Positions 25,801-40,300 of a stretch of DNA of 64,000 nt are shown here, in pieces. Numbering within the stretch: the first letter of the stretch is position 1; every line of letters starts with the position of its first letter. A program made the position numbers and the translations under genes. The notes below the pieces were generated by a model. That model saw only the letters and a list, made by a program, of their open reading frames with translations. It was not told the DNA's origin and ran no database searches. The stretch lies in contig JASAND010028151.1 of the NCBI GenBank assembly GCA_030248195.1, forward strand, positions 37,047-101,046, written 5' to 3'. Origin of the DNA: Trissonchulus latispiculum (lineage: Eukaryota > Nematoda > Enoplea > Enoplida > Ironidae).

Positions 25801-28800
25801 CGTGTGTTTTTGGGCACATATGGGGGTATATTATACCCAAAAAAGGACTAAATGGGTGACTATAAAATTTGGTACCTGGCGACCCCCTCCCTTAATTAAT
25901 GCATATCGCTTTCTCTGGAACGAGTCTTTAATTTGATGCCAAACTCGACTAAATTCTCCACAAAATTCACTTTTTTGGTCCAGTTTAAGTTTGCTAGACT
26001 CTAGTTTAGGCTAGCCAAACATCGCTGGAATGCTACTACGCACACCAGAGATGAAACCGGATCACTATTTGCTGACCCGGTCCACCCTTGACCCGGTGAC
26101 CCGGTGACCCGGTATTTTTGAAAATTCAGGTTTAAGCTTGGAAAAATTATAAATGCTTCTATTGGGGTAAGGTGACTGTTTTTGATTCTTTTGGACATTT
26201 TTGGCGTCTAAAATAAGAAGTTTTGAAAGATTTTTGCTGTCCTTAAGGTAACATTGGAAAGTAAATATTGCTAATAAGCCGGAAAAAATCAAAACTGATT
26301 TGCACGACTTCCCACTCAATGTGAAGTAAGCTACATAACTTTTTGAATCAAACAAATTGGAAGAAATACTTTACCAAAGTCATCACATCATCTAATTTTA
26401 ATTATTAACGTAAGCACCATTGCGTCTTATTACTATTTTATTTTATTATTACTAAAATATTTTATTTAGTCGTATGGCTGAAGGTTTCACTCAGCGGAGA
26501 CTCTTTGGAATTAGTCTTGCTTATGGCTAGGATTCAGATTAACATTCTATTAATAAAATCAAACCAAAATCCATTAGTTCGCCATAACAATTAGAAAAAT
26601 GCAATGCAAAGCTCGAAATCTATGAACCTTGTTTTGCTGAGATTTTCCTTCTTACCGAGATTTGAAATACAAAGTCTGACCCCTCCCTCAAAAATGATAG
26701 CATCAGTGAAAAATCACTTACAGTAGATGGATGGAGCAACATGGAATATTTTAGATTTCAAAATAAAGATTTCCGACTATCTGGTTCTAATTTTCATTTT
26801 CTAAGTTAAGATCCAACGCAATCGTAGTTTCAAACATATAGATCTAAACTTGACAGGACATAACAAATATTATGAGGACACTACAACGATAAGCATTTAA
26901 AAACTGCACGATTAAGTTAACAATATTATAAGAATAAGAAGTTATTGCTAGTTTTTGAGTAATTGTTGAAGTTTTCAGGTGGTGAAAACTGGTAAAATTT
27001 CTGAAAAACATGCTTTAACAGCAAAAAATTTCCTCCAATCAAAAATACCGGGTCAAGACCGGGTCAGAGCACCTGACCCGGTGACCCGGTCCATATAGTG
27101 ACCCGAACTGACCCGGTGACCCGGTTTCATCTCTGACGCACACTACAGAACAACTAAACCAATTAATGCGTAAGATACAATTCAGGAGTACATACTTCAT
27201 TTTGGGATGTAGTGTGAGCACAAACTGCATTCGTGGAGGCGCCCAGTCTGACGTCCCTCGTAATTTCACCTAAGAATCAAGGAATTCTCACAAGCAAGTA
27301 CATACTAATACACGCATAAGTGCATTGCATATTCTGGTGGCCCTCTCACCCCAAAAAAACTTCCTTGCCCTCGGATTTGGGGGGGGCAAAGAGCCCCTTC
27401 CCCGCTCAAGAAAAAATCCACAGAATAAGCTCTATGCGGGGATGAAAAGTGGGGCCAAGGAAAAATTTATGAAATTCTTACAATTTAAACTGTCGGTTCA
27501 AGTCCAAATACTTGTAGCTTGCACTTCAAATTTGCACATGCAAACTTGCAAGTTTTATGAAATTGGCACCTGGATATTGTTAACTTACCCAACTCGTGCT
27601 GCAATTGCTTGGTTCCGTTTATTACGAATAGTTGTTGTGAATGTGGAGGAGTTTCTAACCCGCTAAATTGAGCAAAGCAAAGAAAGCCTCACTCCCGAAT
27701 CTCTGCGGACCGCTCGCTGGGCCGCCAAATTTAGGGTGAAGAAGTGACGGCGGACATGGCAACAAAAACAACTAAATCAATCAATCAATCACAATCAAAG
27801 ATCAAACTCAAAAGAAGCTAAGTCTTTCAAGTTGACATCAAAGTTTTATACTAACCTTATGTGAGCCAAAAAAGACCTCATCGGGAGCTACAGGTTCAGC
27901 GTTTGGCAAAGGCAATAACTAAACATAAATTTTAAATAACTACAGGACATGTTGTTACAGTCCCGGCTAGAAGTTAAGGCATGCTGGCCGAGACTTGCTC
28001 GCGACCTGGTCGGGTTTCTGCTGTTTTTCTGTCAAGTTTTTGCCATCAGTTTTTCAGCGATAGCATTGTGATTAAGCATAAAGTTACGGCTATATTGCTT
28101 AGATTGAAGATTTGATATAAAATTAAGCAAAAACCTTTGACTTAACATTTTCTATAGAAGTTAGCCAGTTGACTAAACATGCTCACGCATATAGGAAATT
28201 GCTTAGCGCAATAGATCAAACAAACAGTAGCAACAAAAAATTATAAAAAACAGCTGGGACTGGATTGTGAGCAAACTGCGAGCACATAGGTACGTAATTT
28301 CTAGACGGGACTGTACATCAAACGTAGATGCCTCCTCCAAAAGGCTTAAGGAAATTTGCTAGGACATGTAGAATGCGGGATATTTTCAATTATAAAGTAG
28401 ACTAAGAAAAGCTTAGCATTAGCGAGTTGGAAAAATCCAAAGACAGTCTTGTGACTTCACCTGTATGAGCGAGTGCTTAATACGCTCGAGTACAAGATGC
28501 CCGCAAATCATATTCTTGCTACTATGCACTCACTCTGACTACAAGGCTTTATTAGCAAAAGATGCATTTATAATTTTTTAAAGTATATTGTATATTCTCC
28601 ACTTGGACAGTTTGATTTCAAGTTAGTTAAATATTCAAAAGGGCTGGATTCATTTTAAAACGACGCCGGACAATAAGCTTGTCCTTAGTGTACGAGAATT
28701 CGTGAATCTAGCAAAAGCACTCATCTCACTGGGGACATTATTGTCTCTTGGCCCATTAGCTCTCTCCTGTTCGGACTAAGGCTTTGCCTTAGTGACTGCA

Positions 28801-31800
28801 CGCAGGCGTTTTTCATTATTTCTTTATGGGGACAATTATTGTAAAATGTTTCACCAAAATAATCTTCTTTTTCCTGTTCCTGGGCCATCATGAGTCTTCT
28901 CAATGTGGTTGAGAAGTCAAAGACGTCCCACATTCCGCAGGAAGGCTGTCGCCCTGGGAGGGCTCAGGGACAGAATATCAAACCGTGGCCGTGACCCCAA
29001 ATGGCGTCTGCGGGCAATAATATGGTTGGGATAGTGAATGAATAGAGGTCCTCCGTGTCCGCCCTCAAATCTGGGTATCCCGAATTTGCGAAATGCCCAT
29101 TGAATGAATGAAGCTGTTTGGCCAGAATATTAAAGTGTCCTTTAGCTGCGAAATAACAACATTTTCCCTGCAGCTGAGGTTTGCTTTCATGGAACTGTGC
29201 ATATGTTTTCAATCTTCGCAGATTTTATCTTTGTCGCCACTTTTCACAAAGCAGAGTAGATTAAGTCGCAGGTGCAAAAACCTTACAGCACAACACAAGG
29301 ACTTCATGCGCAATTGCGTTCGTTAGATATTGGGGAAACTCTGGCCAGAATTAGTATATACGCAAATATATAAATTCAACTTCTTATGTCCGATAGTATT
29401 TCTTCTTCAAAAATAGTAATTTGAGACAAAGCAAATACTACGTACCTATGCATTCAAAAGGAAACAATTATTTTACTTCCGCGTCAACTGGACGTTATGA
29501 TAACTTGTGAAAAACCAACTAAGCTTACGTCTTGGGGAGCATCCCGTTCTGAGACAAGCCATTTGAGATCATCAACAGAGGGAAGGGATTTTTGTTGGAA
29601 ATATGCCCACAGAGCCAATGCAATAGCTTCTGGGCAGTTAGAATTTTGATCCAAACTGAAATCTCAAGAACAGAATGTTAGACTTAAATTGTGAGAAGGG
29701 AAAGCAAAATTGTACAAATCCGTTTGAAAGAAATGCCTAACAATTAGACTATTTGCAAAGAGGATACCAATCATTTGGAACGTCCCGTTTTCTCCATCAC
29801 TCACGAAGTAGACATTTTCATAAATCATGAAAATAAGTTCGATCATTTCAGGGTTTCTCAAAATCTCACAAGTAATCTCACAGTTCGAAAAATATGCTAA
29901 AAATACCGCCATTTTTCTGGCATGCAGTGCAGAAGTTGATTTTTATCACACAAATTAGCAGATTTAGTGTTGAAAATGGTAAAAATTGAGTAAAAATCCC
30001 CGGCAAAGCCGGAAAATTGTTGAAAATTTGGCGTTCTGAGCGAATTTTCAGGTCAAATTTTGGTACCAAAAGGGGCACCCTTTGGGTTGGGAATTGCCAT
30101 ATGCAATAACCTACTATTGTGCAAATTTAGAAAATAACGACATAAGCTGACGACTAACCTGTCAGATCTCGGCAAAAGTACCAATGCCGACTTTTGGGCC
30201 AATACGTCTTGATCAGCTAAAATTTTCAAATAATAAGTTGAAGCAAATTAAACATCTAAGCAAACATTTAAATTGAAAAAGCGACAAGAAAACAAAATAT
30301 ATACTCCTTCGTCGCATGTAAAATAGCTAATTTTCTCTATGCAGCAGGATATCTTTTAGGATTTTTTTCGAGGGGGGGGAATCCCAGACTCGGGAAGGGG
30401 ATGCAAAAAGTAAGCCAAACATTGGTATTAAGAATTTTTGCATTTGTGCCCAAAAACATCACATTGGCGTTTATTTCGAGCAAAAAGTAAATTATCGCGC
30501 CGAAGGCGCAAAATTTAAAAAATAGCTGTTTTTGCTCTAAAAAAGCAAAAATTTTCCATTTTGGCATCCCAAAAGGGGGGGCCTAGCCCCTTGAACCCCC
30601 CCCTGGGCGCGGCCTTGGATATAGGCTAAGATAGCCATTTCTACGAAAAAATCGTAGGCTAAGCCAGTAAGCCGTTAAATTTTTTGAAAATTTTTCAATT
30701 TTTGACTATGACTTTGGCACCTAAAAATCTCGGGGGGAGCAACACGCCCTGCAGGAGAGATTAGGGGGGTGGGGGAGCCGGGGGCTTAGCCAGAATTTTT
30801 TGGTCTAAAAATCGTCGATTTTCGTACTAAAAATAGATTTTTTAATTCTTTTTAGCCGAGCTACGCAGAAAACAGGTTTTTTACAGTATTTTTTAACATT
30901 TTTGGCCATTTTTATTCCCCCCACTAGTGGGGAGGCTCCCTCCTCCAATTTGTTTCGCCTGGCCTGGAAAAAGCTCAGCATAGTACGCGTTCCTCGCAGG
31001 CAGCTGGTACAAACAAATGCAGAAGACAAGTCAGATATTTAAATAGCTAGACAAGGTTACACTACCCATATCATTTAAACATCCAGGCTACGCTAGCGCC
31101 AATCAACATACAATTTGATACACTAGCAGTAGCAGTGGTTTGTGTAGAGGCAGAGAGTTTAGGAATCGAGATAGAATGGTCCGACTCTTCGTAGTCTGGA
31201 GGAAGCCCACTGTCAGAAGAATTTGGCAAAGTCGGAGAGGATTCAGCTCCCAAAAGACAAGAATCCTGAAACATTGCAGCAGACATCCAAATTGTTGTAC
31301 AAGTAGGAAAAAATGCTCCTTGCAGTCGCATGTAAAATGCAATATGAGCTATGATGGTCAACATTTAAATATGTCAAGGACAAGATTTAAAACGTCTAAT
31401 ATGAGCCAGCATCTAAATCGGTAAAGGACAAGCTGTAACTGGCTAATATGAGCCGCCACGTTTCTCTTGGGCTCATATTGACGCTCGCTGCCGTGGTTTC
31501 AACGGCTTGACATCACGACGATCTCTTACCACCTTGCCTACAGACTCTTTACTTTTATTCTCAATCCCAAGTCTGAACAAATCCTCACCGTCTTGCGTAA
31601 TGTCATTAGCTTCATATAATGTTTGGTTATAGGTGTCCTGTCTGAATCTAATTTCACTAGCTCAAACACCGTATTTAAGGTATATATGTGAACACTTTTA
31701 GCAGCTAAAGTTCTCCCCTTTAAAGTTGAATTAAGTGGCATATACATTTGGTATATACCAGTTTTCTAAATCATAGACACACACCGCAAACTAGAAACAA

Positions 31801-34314
31801 ATGCATAAAGCTCCTGTAAACCGGTATTCTTCAAGTCTTCAGTATCGGCTTACTGTACACAGCACTTATACAATAAAATACACAGCTGATGTGTAAAAAT
31901 TTGATGTGTGCTTACCCACGGATTGACTTTACTTATTGTATCAAGACCACACGTATGGCATGACAATTACGTGTACATGCGAATTTGAAAAGTGAAAATA
32001 GCTAACTCAACTTAGTATCCTCGCGTCAATATGAGCCCAAGAGAAACGTGGCGGCTCATATTAGCCAGTTACAGCTTGTCCTTTACCGATTTAGATGCTG
32101 GCTCATATTAGACGTTTTAAATCTTGTCCTTGACATATTTAAATGTTGACCATCATAGCTCATATTGCATTTTACATGCGACTGCAAGGAGCATTTTTTC
32201 CTACTTGTCCTTCTTCCAATTTTTGGGAGCGCTGCTCTTAGGCAGAAGTAGTCTGCAATTTATTACTCCCAGAAGATTCTCTATTCCAAACAATGACCAC
32301 TGTCTTCGGGGGTTTGACCACTGGTCAATAGACCACCTAGTCCGTAGCAACCAGTGATCACTTCAGCCGATTCGGAAAATATGCTCATTGAAACGAGCGT
32401 AGTCGATTTACTATATATTATGCCGCCAACCGAAACCCCGTTAAACGCTGTTTTATGGGGTTTGACCACTGGTCAATAGGCCACCTAGGCCATAGTGACC
32501 AGTGGTCACTTCCGTCGGTTCTGAAAGCATGCTCATTGAAACGAGCGTAGTCGATTGCCGCCAACCAAAACCCCGGAGAACGCTGTTTTAGGCGGTTTGA
32601 CCACTGGTCAATAGGCCACCTAGGCCATAGTGACCAGTGGTCACTTCCGTCGGTTCTGAAAATATGCTCATTGAAACGAGCGTAGTCGATTTACTATATA
32701 TGCCCCTAACCGAAACCCCGAAAAACGCTGTTTTATGGGGTTTGACCACTGGTCAATAGGCCACCTAGACCATAGTGACCAGTGATCACTTCCGTCGGTT
32801 CTGAAAATATGCTCATTGAAACGAGCATAGTCGATTTACTATATATACCCCCAACCAAAACCTCGAAAAACGCTAGTTTAGGGGGTTTGACCACTGGTCA
32901 ATAGGCCACCTAGGCCATAGTGACCAGTGGTCACTTCAGTCGATTCTGAAAATATGCTCATTGAAACGAGCGTAGTCGATTTACTATATATGCCCCTAAC
33001 CGAAACCCCGAAAAACGCTGTTTTATTGGGTTTGACCACTGGTCAATAGGCCACCTAGGCCATAGTGACCAGTGGTCACTTCCGTCGGGTCTGAAAATAT
33101 GCTCATTGAAACTAGCGTAGTCGATTTACTATATATGCCCCCAACCAAAACCTCGAAAAACGCGGTTTTAGGGGGTTTGACCACTGGTCAATAGGCCACC
33201 TAGGCCATAGTGACCAGTGGTCACTTCCGTCGGTTCTGAAAATATGCTCATTGAAACGAGCGTAGTCGATTTACTATATATGCCCCTAACCGAAACCCCG
33301 AAAAACGCTGTTTTATGGGGTTTGACCACTGGTCAATAGGCCACCTAGACCATAGTGACCAGTGATCACTTCCGTCGGTTCTGAAAATATGCTCATTGAA
33401 ACGAGCGTAGTCGATTTACTATATAAGCCCCTAACCGAAACCCCGAAAAACGCTGTTTTATGGGGTTTGACCACTGGTCAATATACCACCTAGACCATAG
33501 TGACCAGTGATCACTTCTGTCGGTTCTGAAAATATGCTCATTGAAACGAGCGTAGTCGATTTACTATATATGCCCCCAACCAAAACCCCGAAAAACGCTG
33601 TTTTAGTGACTTTTCCCAACTTTGACCCTAACTTTGACCCTGGGCGAGGTGCCACGGGGCCATGCTGACCAGTGGTCACTTCGGGCGGTTTCGGCAGTAT
33701 GCTCATCGTTTTCAGCGACCCCGATTTACTATATATGCGCACCACCAAATGGCCAAAAAACGCTATTTTAGACGACTTTTTGACAATTTTCTGTGTTGGG
33801 ACCTCGAAAAATTTCTAAGTCCAAACGTCGATTTTTCCATTTTTGACCATCTGTAAAAATCGACCCAGAGCGAAATTCGGAAATCAAACATAAACTTGAT
33901 CTGGACCATCGCCTAGATAATCAAAAATTAGTATAGAAAAATTTTTCCTATGGGCCGTTTGAAAAATCGGTGTGCGCAAAAATCGCCCTATAAAAGTGGT
34001 CGATACAGAGAAAAAACCCCCACTTTTATATCATAAACTTGTATATCAGAAAGTCGATTTTTTCAAAGTTCATTTTTCCGGGCAAGTTTGGTATCATTCG
34101 AAAGCTCTTGGCCTGGAGATTTCAAAAATGTAAACTTTAGCTCTCAACTCCTTACCGTTAATTAGTTTTGGCTAATTAACAGTTTCCCTAATCCGCAAAG
34201 TGCCTTTATAGCTCATATTATGAGGGGCGCTCCGCGCACCCTCATGATATATATATATATATATATTTCACTCCGACTTTCACACATTTTTAGTCGGCCC
34301 TCTAAAAACTTGTT

Positions 34315-34345
<31 letters not shown>

Positions 34346-37300
34346 CAACTCACTACGTATATATACTTTAACTTTCATCATTCTATCCTTTAAAAAAACT
34401 ATTCCATCATCTAAATTCCCAGTGAAAAATTGACCCCCCTCCTTTCACACTTCAAATATGAGTGCTGCAGCACGTCTGCAGCAACCGCTAATCTGTCTAC
34501 AGTTAGTTTGCACTAATTGCAGCACACTAGCACTGTTCAGCATGAAGCTGCTGTTGGTATCATCTGTCCTTCTGGTTCTGGTCTACTCTGCCCTGGCCTT
34601 CCGAAAACAGACCTATGCCGTTCGAGGAAATCTGTTGTGGCACCAGTCCAGTCTCAGGGGCTAAGGTCAAACTGGTCGATGAAGATGACGGTATGTCGCG
34701 CAAATTTAAAACTGTTATATATACAAATGTATGCAATAATTAAGATTCTACCGTCAATTAAAATAAAGATTACGATTAATTACTATGTAACTACATTTTT
34801 GGACTTAGTTATTGAACCGAGGATTATATAAATGAACCCGTCCACAATCTTAGATCGACGCTCTGCCGAACCAGGCTGTTAAAGCAGCTCTACGAACTCC
34901 AGCAATAGTTTCTAACTTAGTTAAAATATAGTCTTTTACATTATAGTCTTTCTATATAGTCCTAATATAGGCGTTTATATATAGTCCTACCTAACCACAT
35001 TAATTTTCAAACATTTTAAATATCAACCTACGCACGTATGTACGTATTCGTTTGGGATAAGACGTCAAAAACACAGTCCTCCTACATACATCTAACTTAG
35101 CACAATACGTAGCTATTTAATTAACGCTTCAATTCAAATTCTTCTTTTCTTCAGGTCCCGACCCCGATGACGACATGGACGAATCCCATACCAGCTCCAA
35201 CGGGGATTTCAGCCTGAGCGGATCGACCCGCGAGATGACCTCAATTGATCCCCGCCTAAAGATCTATCACGACTGCAACGACGGCATGAAGCCCTGCCAG
35301 CGCAAGTGGAAAATCCATCTGCCCGACAAATATATCAACAAGGGCACCCTGGATATCGGCCGAATTAATCTGGAAATCGAGATCCCCGACGAAGAACGTG
35401 ACTGTATTCATTAGAGAGAGGAAGAAAACACGAAGAAATACTTTCAAGAAAAGAAATAAATTGAAATTTTAACAACTGTGTAATTTCCTAGATTTTCTAA
35501 AATTCTAATTCTACAGAGCATTTTTTCCTACTTGTCCTTCTTCCAATTTTTGGGAGCGCTGCTCTTAGGCAGAAGTAGTCTGCAATTTATTACTCCCAGA
35601 AGATTCTCTATTCCAAACAATGACCACTGTCTTCGGGGGTTTGACCACTGGTCAATAGACCACCTAGTCCGTAGCAACCAGTGATCACTTCAGCCGATTC
35701 GGAAAATATGCTCATTGAAACGAGCGTAGTCGATTTACTATATATTATGCCGCCAACCGAAACACCGTTAAACGCTGTTTTATGGGGTTTGACCACTGGT
35801 CAATAGGCCACCTAGGCCATAGTGACCAGTGGTCACTTCCGTCGGTTCTGAAAGCATGCTCATTGAAACGAGCGTAGTCGATTGCCGCCAACCAAAACCC
35901 CGGAGAACGCTGTTTTAGGCGGTTTGACCACTGGTCAATAGGCCACCTAGGCCATAGTGACCAGTGGTCGCTTCCGTCGGTTCTGAAAATATGCTCATTG
36001 AAACGAGCGTAGTCGATTTACTATATATGCCCCTAACCGAAACCCCGAAAAACGCTGTTTTATGGGGTTTGACCACTGGTCAATAGGCCACCTAGACCAT
36101 AGTGACCAGTGATCACTTCCGTCGGTTCTGAAAATATGCTCATTGAAACGAGCATAGTCGATTTACAATATATGCCCCCAACCAAAACCTCGAAAAACGC
36201 TATTTTAGGGGGTTTGACCACTGGTCAATAGGCCACCTAGGCCATAGTGACCAGTGGTCACTTCCGTCGGTTCTGAAAATATGCTCATTGAAACGAGCGT
36301 AGTCGATTTACTATATATGCCCCTAACCGAAACCCCGAAAAACGCTGTTTTATGGGGTTTGACCACTGGTCAATAGGCCACCTAGACCATAGTGACCAGT
36401 GATCACTTCCGTCGGTTCTGAAAATATGCTCATTGAAACGAGCATAGTCGATTTACAATATATGCCCCCAACCAAAACCTCGAAAAACGCTATTTTAGGG
36501 GGTTTGACCACTGGTCAATAGGCCACCTAGGCCATAGTGACCAGTGGTCACTTCAGTCGATTCTGAAAATATGCTCATTGAAACGAGCGTAGTCGATTTA
36601 CTATATATGCCCCTAACCGAAACCCCGAAAAACGCTGTTTTATTGGGTTTGACCACTGGTCAATAGGCCACCTAGGCCATAGTGACCAGTGGTCACTTCC
36701 GTCGGGTCTGAAAATATGCTCATTGAAACTAGCGTAGTCGATTTACTATATATGCCCCTAACCAAAACCTCGAAAAACGCGGTTTTAGGGGGTTTGACCA
36801 CTGGTCAATAGGCCACCTAGGCCATAGTGACCAGTGGTCACTTCCTTCGGGTCTGAAAATATGCTCATTGAAACGAGCGTAGTCGATTTACTATATAAGC
36901 CCCTAACCGAAACCCCGAAAAACGCTGTTTTATGGGGTTTGACCACTGGTCAATATACCACCTAGACCATAGTGACCAGTGATCACTTCTGTCGGTTCTG
37001 AAAATATGCTCATTGAAACGAGCGTAGTCGATTTACTATATATGCCCCCAACCAAAACCCCGAAAAACGCTGTTTTAGTGACTTTTCCCAACTTTGACCC
37101 TAACTTTGACCCTGGGCGAGGTGCCACGGGGCCATGCTGACCAGTGGTCGCTTCGGGCGGTTTCGGCAGTATGCTCATCGTTTTCAGCGACCCCGATTTA
37201 CTATATATGCGCACCACCAAATGGCCAAAAAACGCTATTTTAGACGACTTTTTGACAATTTTCTGTGTTGGGACCTCGAAAAATTTCTAAGTCCAAACGT

Positions 37301-40300
37301 CGATTTTTCCATTTTTGACCATCTGTAAAAATCGACCCAGAGCGAAATTCGGAAATCAAACATAAACTTGATCTGGACCATCGCCTAGATAATCAAAAAT
37401 TAGTATAGAAAAATTTTTCCTATGGGCCGTTTGAAAAATCGGTGTGCGCAAAAATCGCCCTATAAAAGTGGTCGATACAGAGAAAAAAACCCCCACTTTT
37501 AAACTTGTATCAGAAAGTCGATTTTTTCAAAGTTCATTTTTTCCGGGCAAGTTTGGTATCATTCGAAAGCTCTTGGCCTGGAGATTTCAAAAATGTAAAC
37601 TTTAGCTCTCAACTCCTTACCGTTAATTAGTTTTGGCTAATTAACAGTTTCCCTAATCCGCAAAGTGCCTTTATAGCTCATATTATGAGGGGCGCTCCGC
37701 GCAACCTCATGATTAAAAAAGAACGCTGCTCAAGATCGAGATGAAGACGCCAAAATCTACTTACATAAAAACAGAACGTTATATCAAATAACGGATTCCA
37801 TATCTGGATTCAGCATAAAGAAACCCTTATAAGCAACTTTAGAGAAACTTTGTGTCGACAAACATAACAATTTTCCATCGCCTCCAGACTCCCGTTGCAC
37901 GGTTTGGTAACTTTATATGACTATTTTAGGCCATTCAGTTTTCGGCAACTTTCGTATAGACGTAACCTGCAGGTTCTAGGAACCTTAATGCACTTTTTAG
38001 CTAGTTATAGCAGTATACAAGTAACAAAAATGCTCCGCACAAAAGGGGATAATATGTGTGTTAGTTGGGCCTATGTCTGTCGTTTAAATTCCGGCTGAGA
38101 AAGCAAGTATATAAATCCGACACAGCCAGTTTGGGTGGGTGGTTCTATGACGAAAGTTGTTCAGTTCGATGCGGGCCTTCATTTGACTCGAAATTTGACC
38201 ACTTTTGAAAATTTTAATTTTTGACCCAAAATCGCCTAAGTCCCCACCCCACCCCACCACAGCCCTCTACAGCCACTTTAGGTACGCACTTCTATGACAA
38301 AAGTTGCTCAGTTCGAAGCGGGCTTTCATTTGGTACCAAATTTGACCACTTTTGAAAATTTTAATTTTTGACCCAAAATCGCCTAAGTCCCCACCCCACC
38401 CCACCACATGCCTCTACAGCCACTTTAGGTACGCACTTCTATGACAAAAGTTGCTCAGTTCTATGCGGGCTTTCACTTAGTACCAAATTTGACCACTTTT
38501 GAAAATTTTAATTTTTGACCCAAAATCGCCTAAGTCCCCAGCCCACCCCACCACAGCCCTCTACAGCCAGTTTAGGTACGCACTTCTATGACAAAAGTTG
38601 CTCAGTTCGATGCGGGCTTTCATTTGGTACCAAATTTGACCACTTTTGAAAAATTTTATTTTTGACCACTTGACCCCCTACCCGATTTACCCTTCAAACG
38701 GCAAAGTGGAGCCAGTCCAGCAAAACGGATGGGTCGGACGGCAAAACGGACTCCGGGAATGAGCTGGGCACAACAGAAAACCCCTATAGACAAAGTTTTG
38801 AGAGGCCAGGTAGAGCCTACTATGGACCTCCAGGAAGCGGTTTCCGACTTGACCCTCCCGACGGCAAAGTGGAACCATCCCAGCAAAATGGGTGGGTTGG
38901 ATGGCAAAACGGACCCCGGAAATGAGCTGGGCGCACCAGAAAACCCCTATGGACAAAGTTTTGAGAGGCCAGGTAGAGCCTACTATGGACCTCCAGGAAG
39001 CGGTTTCCGACTTGACCCTCCCAACGGCAAAGTGGAACCAGCCCAGCAATATGGGTGGGTCCGACGGCAAAACTGCTTAAGGGAATCAATTCGCCGTGCC
39101 AGAAAACCTTTGTATGAAAGAATTGAGCTTTCTAAGTTGAATACACAGCGAGAAATTTCGATTTTTCATTTTTCGAATTTTCACCATTTTTGACCGGCCA
39201 CTGTGGTCGCATGGGAAGTGATAGAGAAACGAGACTTAGCTATTTAGTTAGTTCAATATATGTAGTTTCTGAATATAAAAAGAAATCGGCTCCAGCTCTT
39301 AACGTTCGAGCTGCGCAGCGACCACAAAAATGGTCACTTTTCGCTCTGAGCCGACTTTGCGGCGCCGCTGCGGCGCTGTGGCGCACCTGCGGCGCAAAAA
39401 AAGTAGCGATTCTTAAATGGCGCATGGGGTACTACCAGACCCTATACCCCTTTAGGTCTGGCCTCCGCTGCAGATTACGTGAAAGAGGCGGAAAAGTCAG
39501 GACAATACGACCATTAAATAGGAGAAACCGGAAAAAAAGCATCGCCGCCATAACCGGTCCGGGGCGCAACTTTTTAACGGAAAGTGATACGGGGCTGAAA
39601 CTTCGCACACATACTAAACTCGATGTACTCTACAATTTGCGCATGAAATCTGCGCAGGATCTGCGCAGGATTTTGCGCAGCCTCTGCGCAGCTTATTTTA
39701 CGGTGTCTCAAGGGACTTTTGACACATATTATAGGGGTCGCTGCCGCGACCCCTATGATATACGCAGAAAGTCAGAAATACGCAGAAAGAATATACGAGT
39801 CCCACCGGAGGTCCGACTTTTTCGGACCTTCGGTGGTATATGACTTTTTTATTCTTTCTCATTTATATCTGTAGAACAAGTGCGACGGCCCTTGAGCTTG
39901 CTCTTCCTCCACTTTGTTTCTACTTACGTGGGTTCACGTAGTGAGTCATGTACATTGGTACACGAATTCCGACAAAGCTTGATGAGACTGTGCCTCCGTA
40001 GCTCAGTCGGCAGCGCGTTTGCCTAGTGCGCAAAATATCAGGGTTCGAGACCCACCGGAGGTACGAATTTTTCGGACCCTCGGTGGTATATGACTTTCTT
40101 ATTGGGTTGCCGCTTTTTCACAAAAGTTGCCGCTTATTCTCCGGATTCTTGTCCTCCCTCTATCTCGAGACTGGGTGGGCCGGTCGGACTGAAATTTGCA
40201 GGGGATCTGCGCATGGACCTGAACTGCTCCCGGAAGCGCGGGGAGCCCCGGGGGAGCAGAGGTGCTCCCGGAGCAGCCCCGTGAGTAAAATAAAAAAGTT

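Noticed and set aside
32309..33610. CRISPR-like array
   Set aside because: The units are about 145 bp tandem copies with no unique spacers, in a eukaryotic genome.
32191..37713. LTR retrotransposon with 2-kb LTRs around the TTL gene
   Set aside because: The blocks contain minisatellite arrays and a terminal hairpin, lack TG..CA ends, and no primer-binding site, polypurine tract or gag/pol is present.
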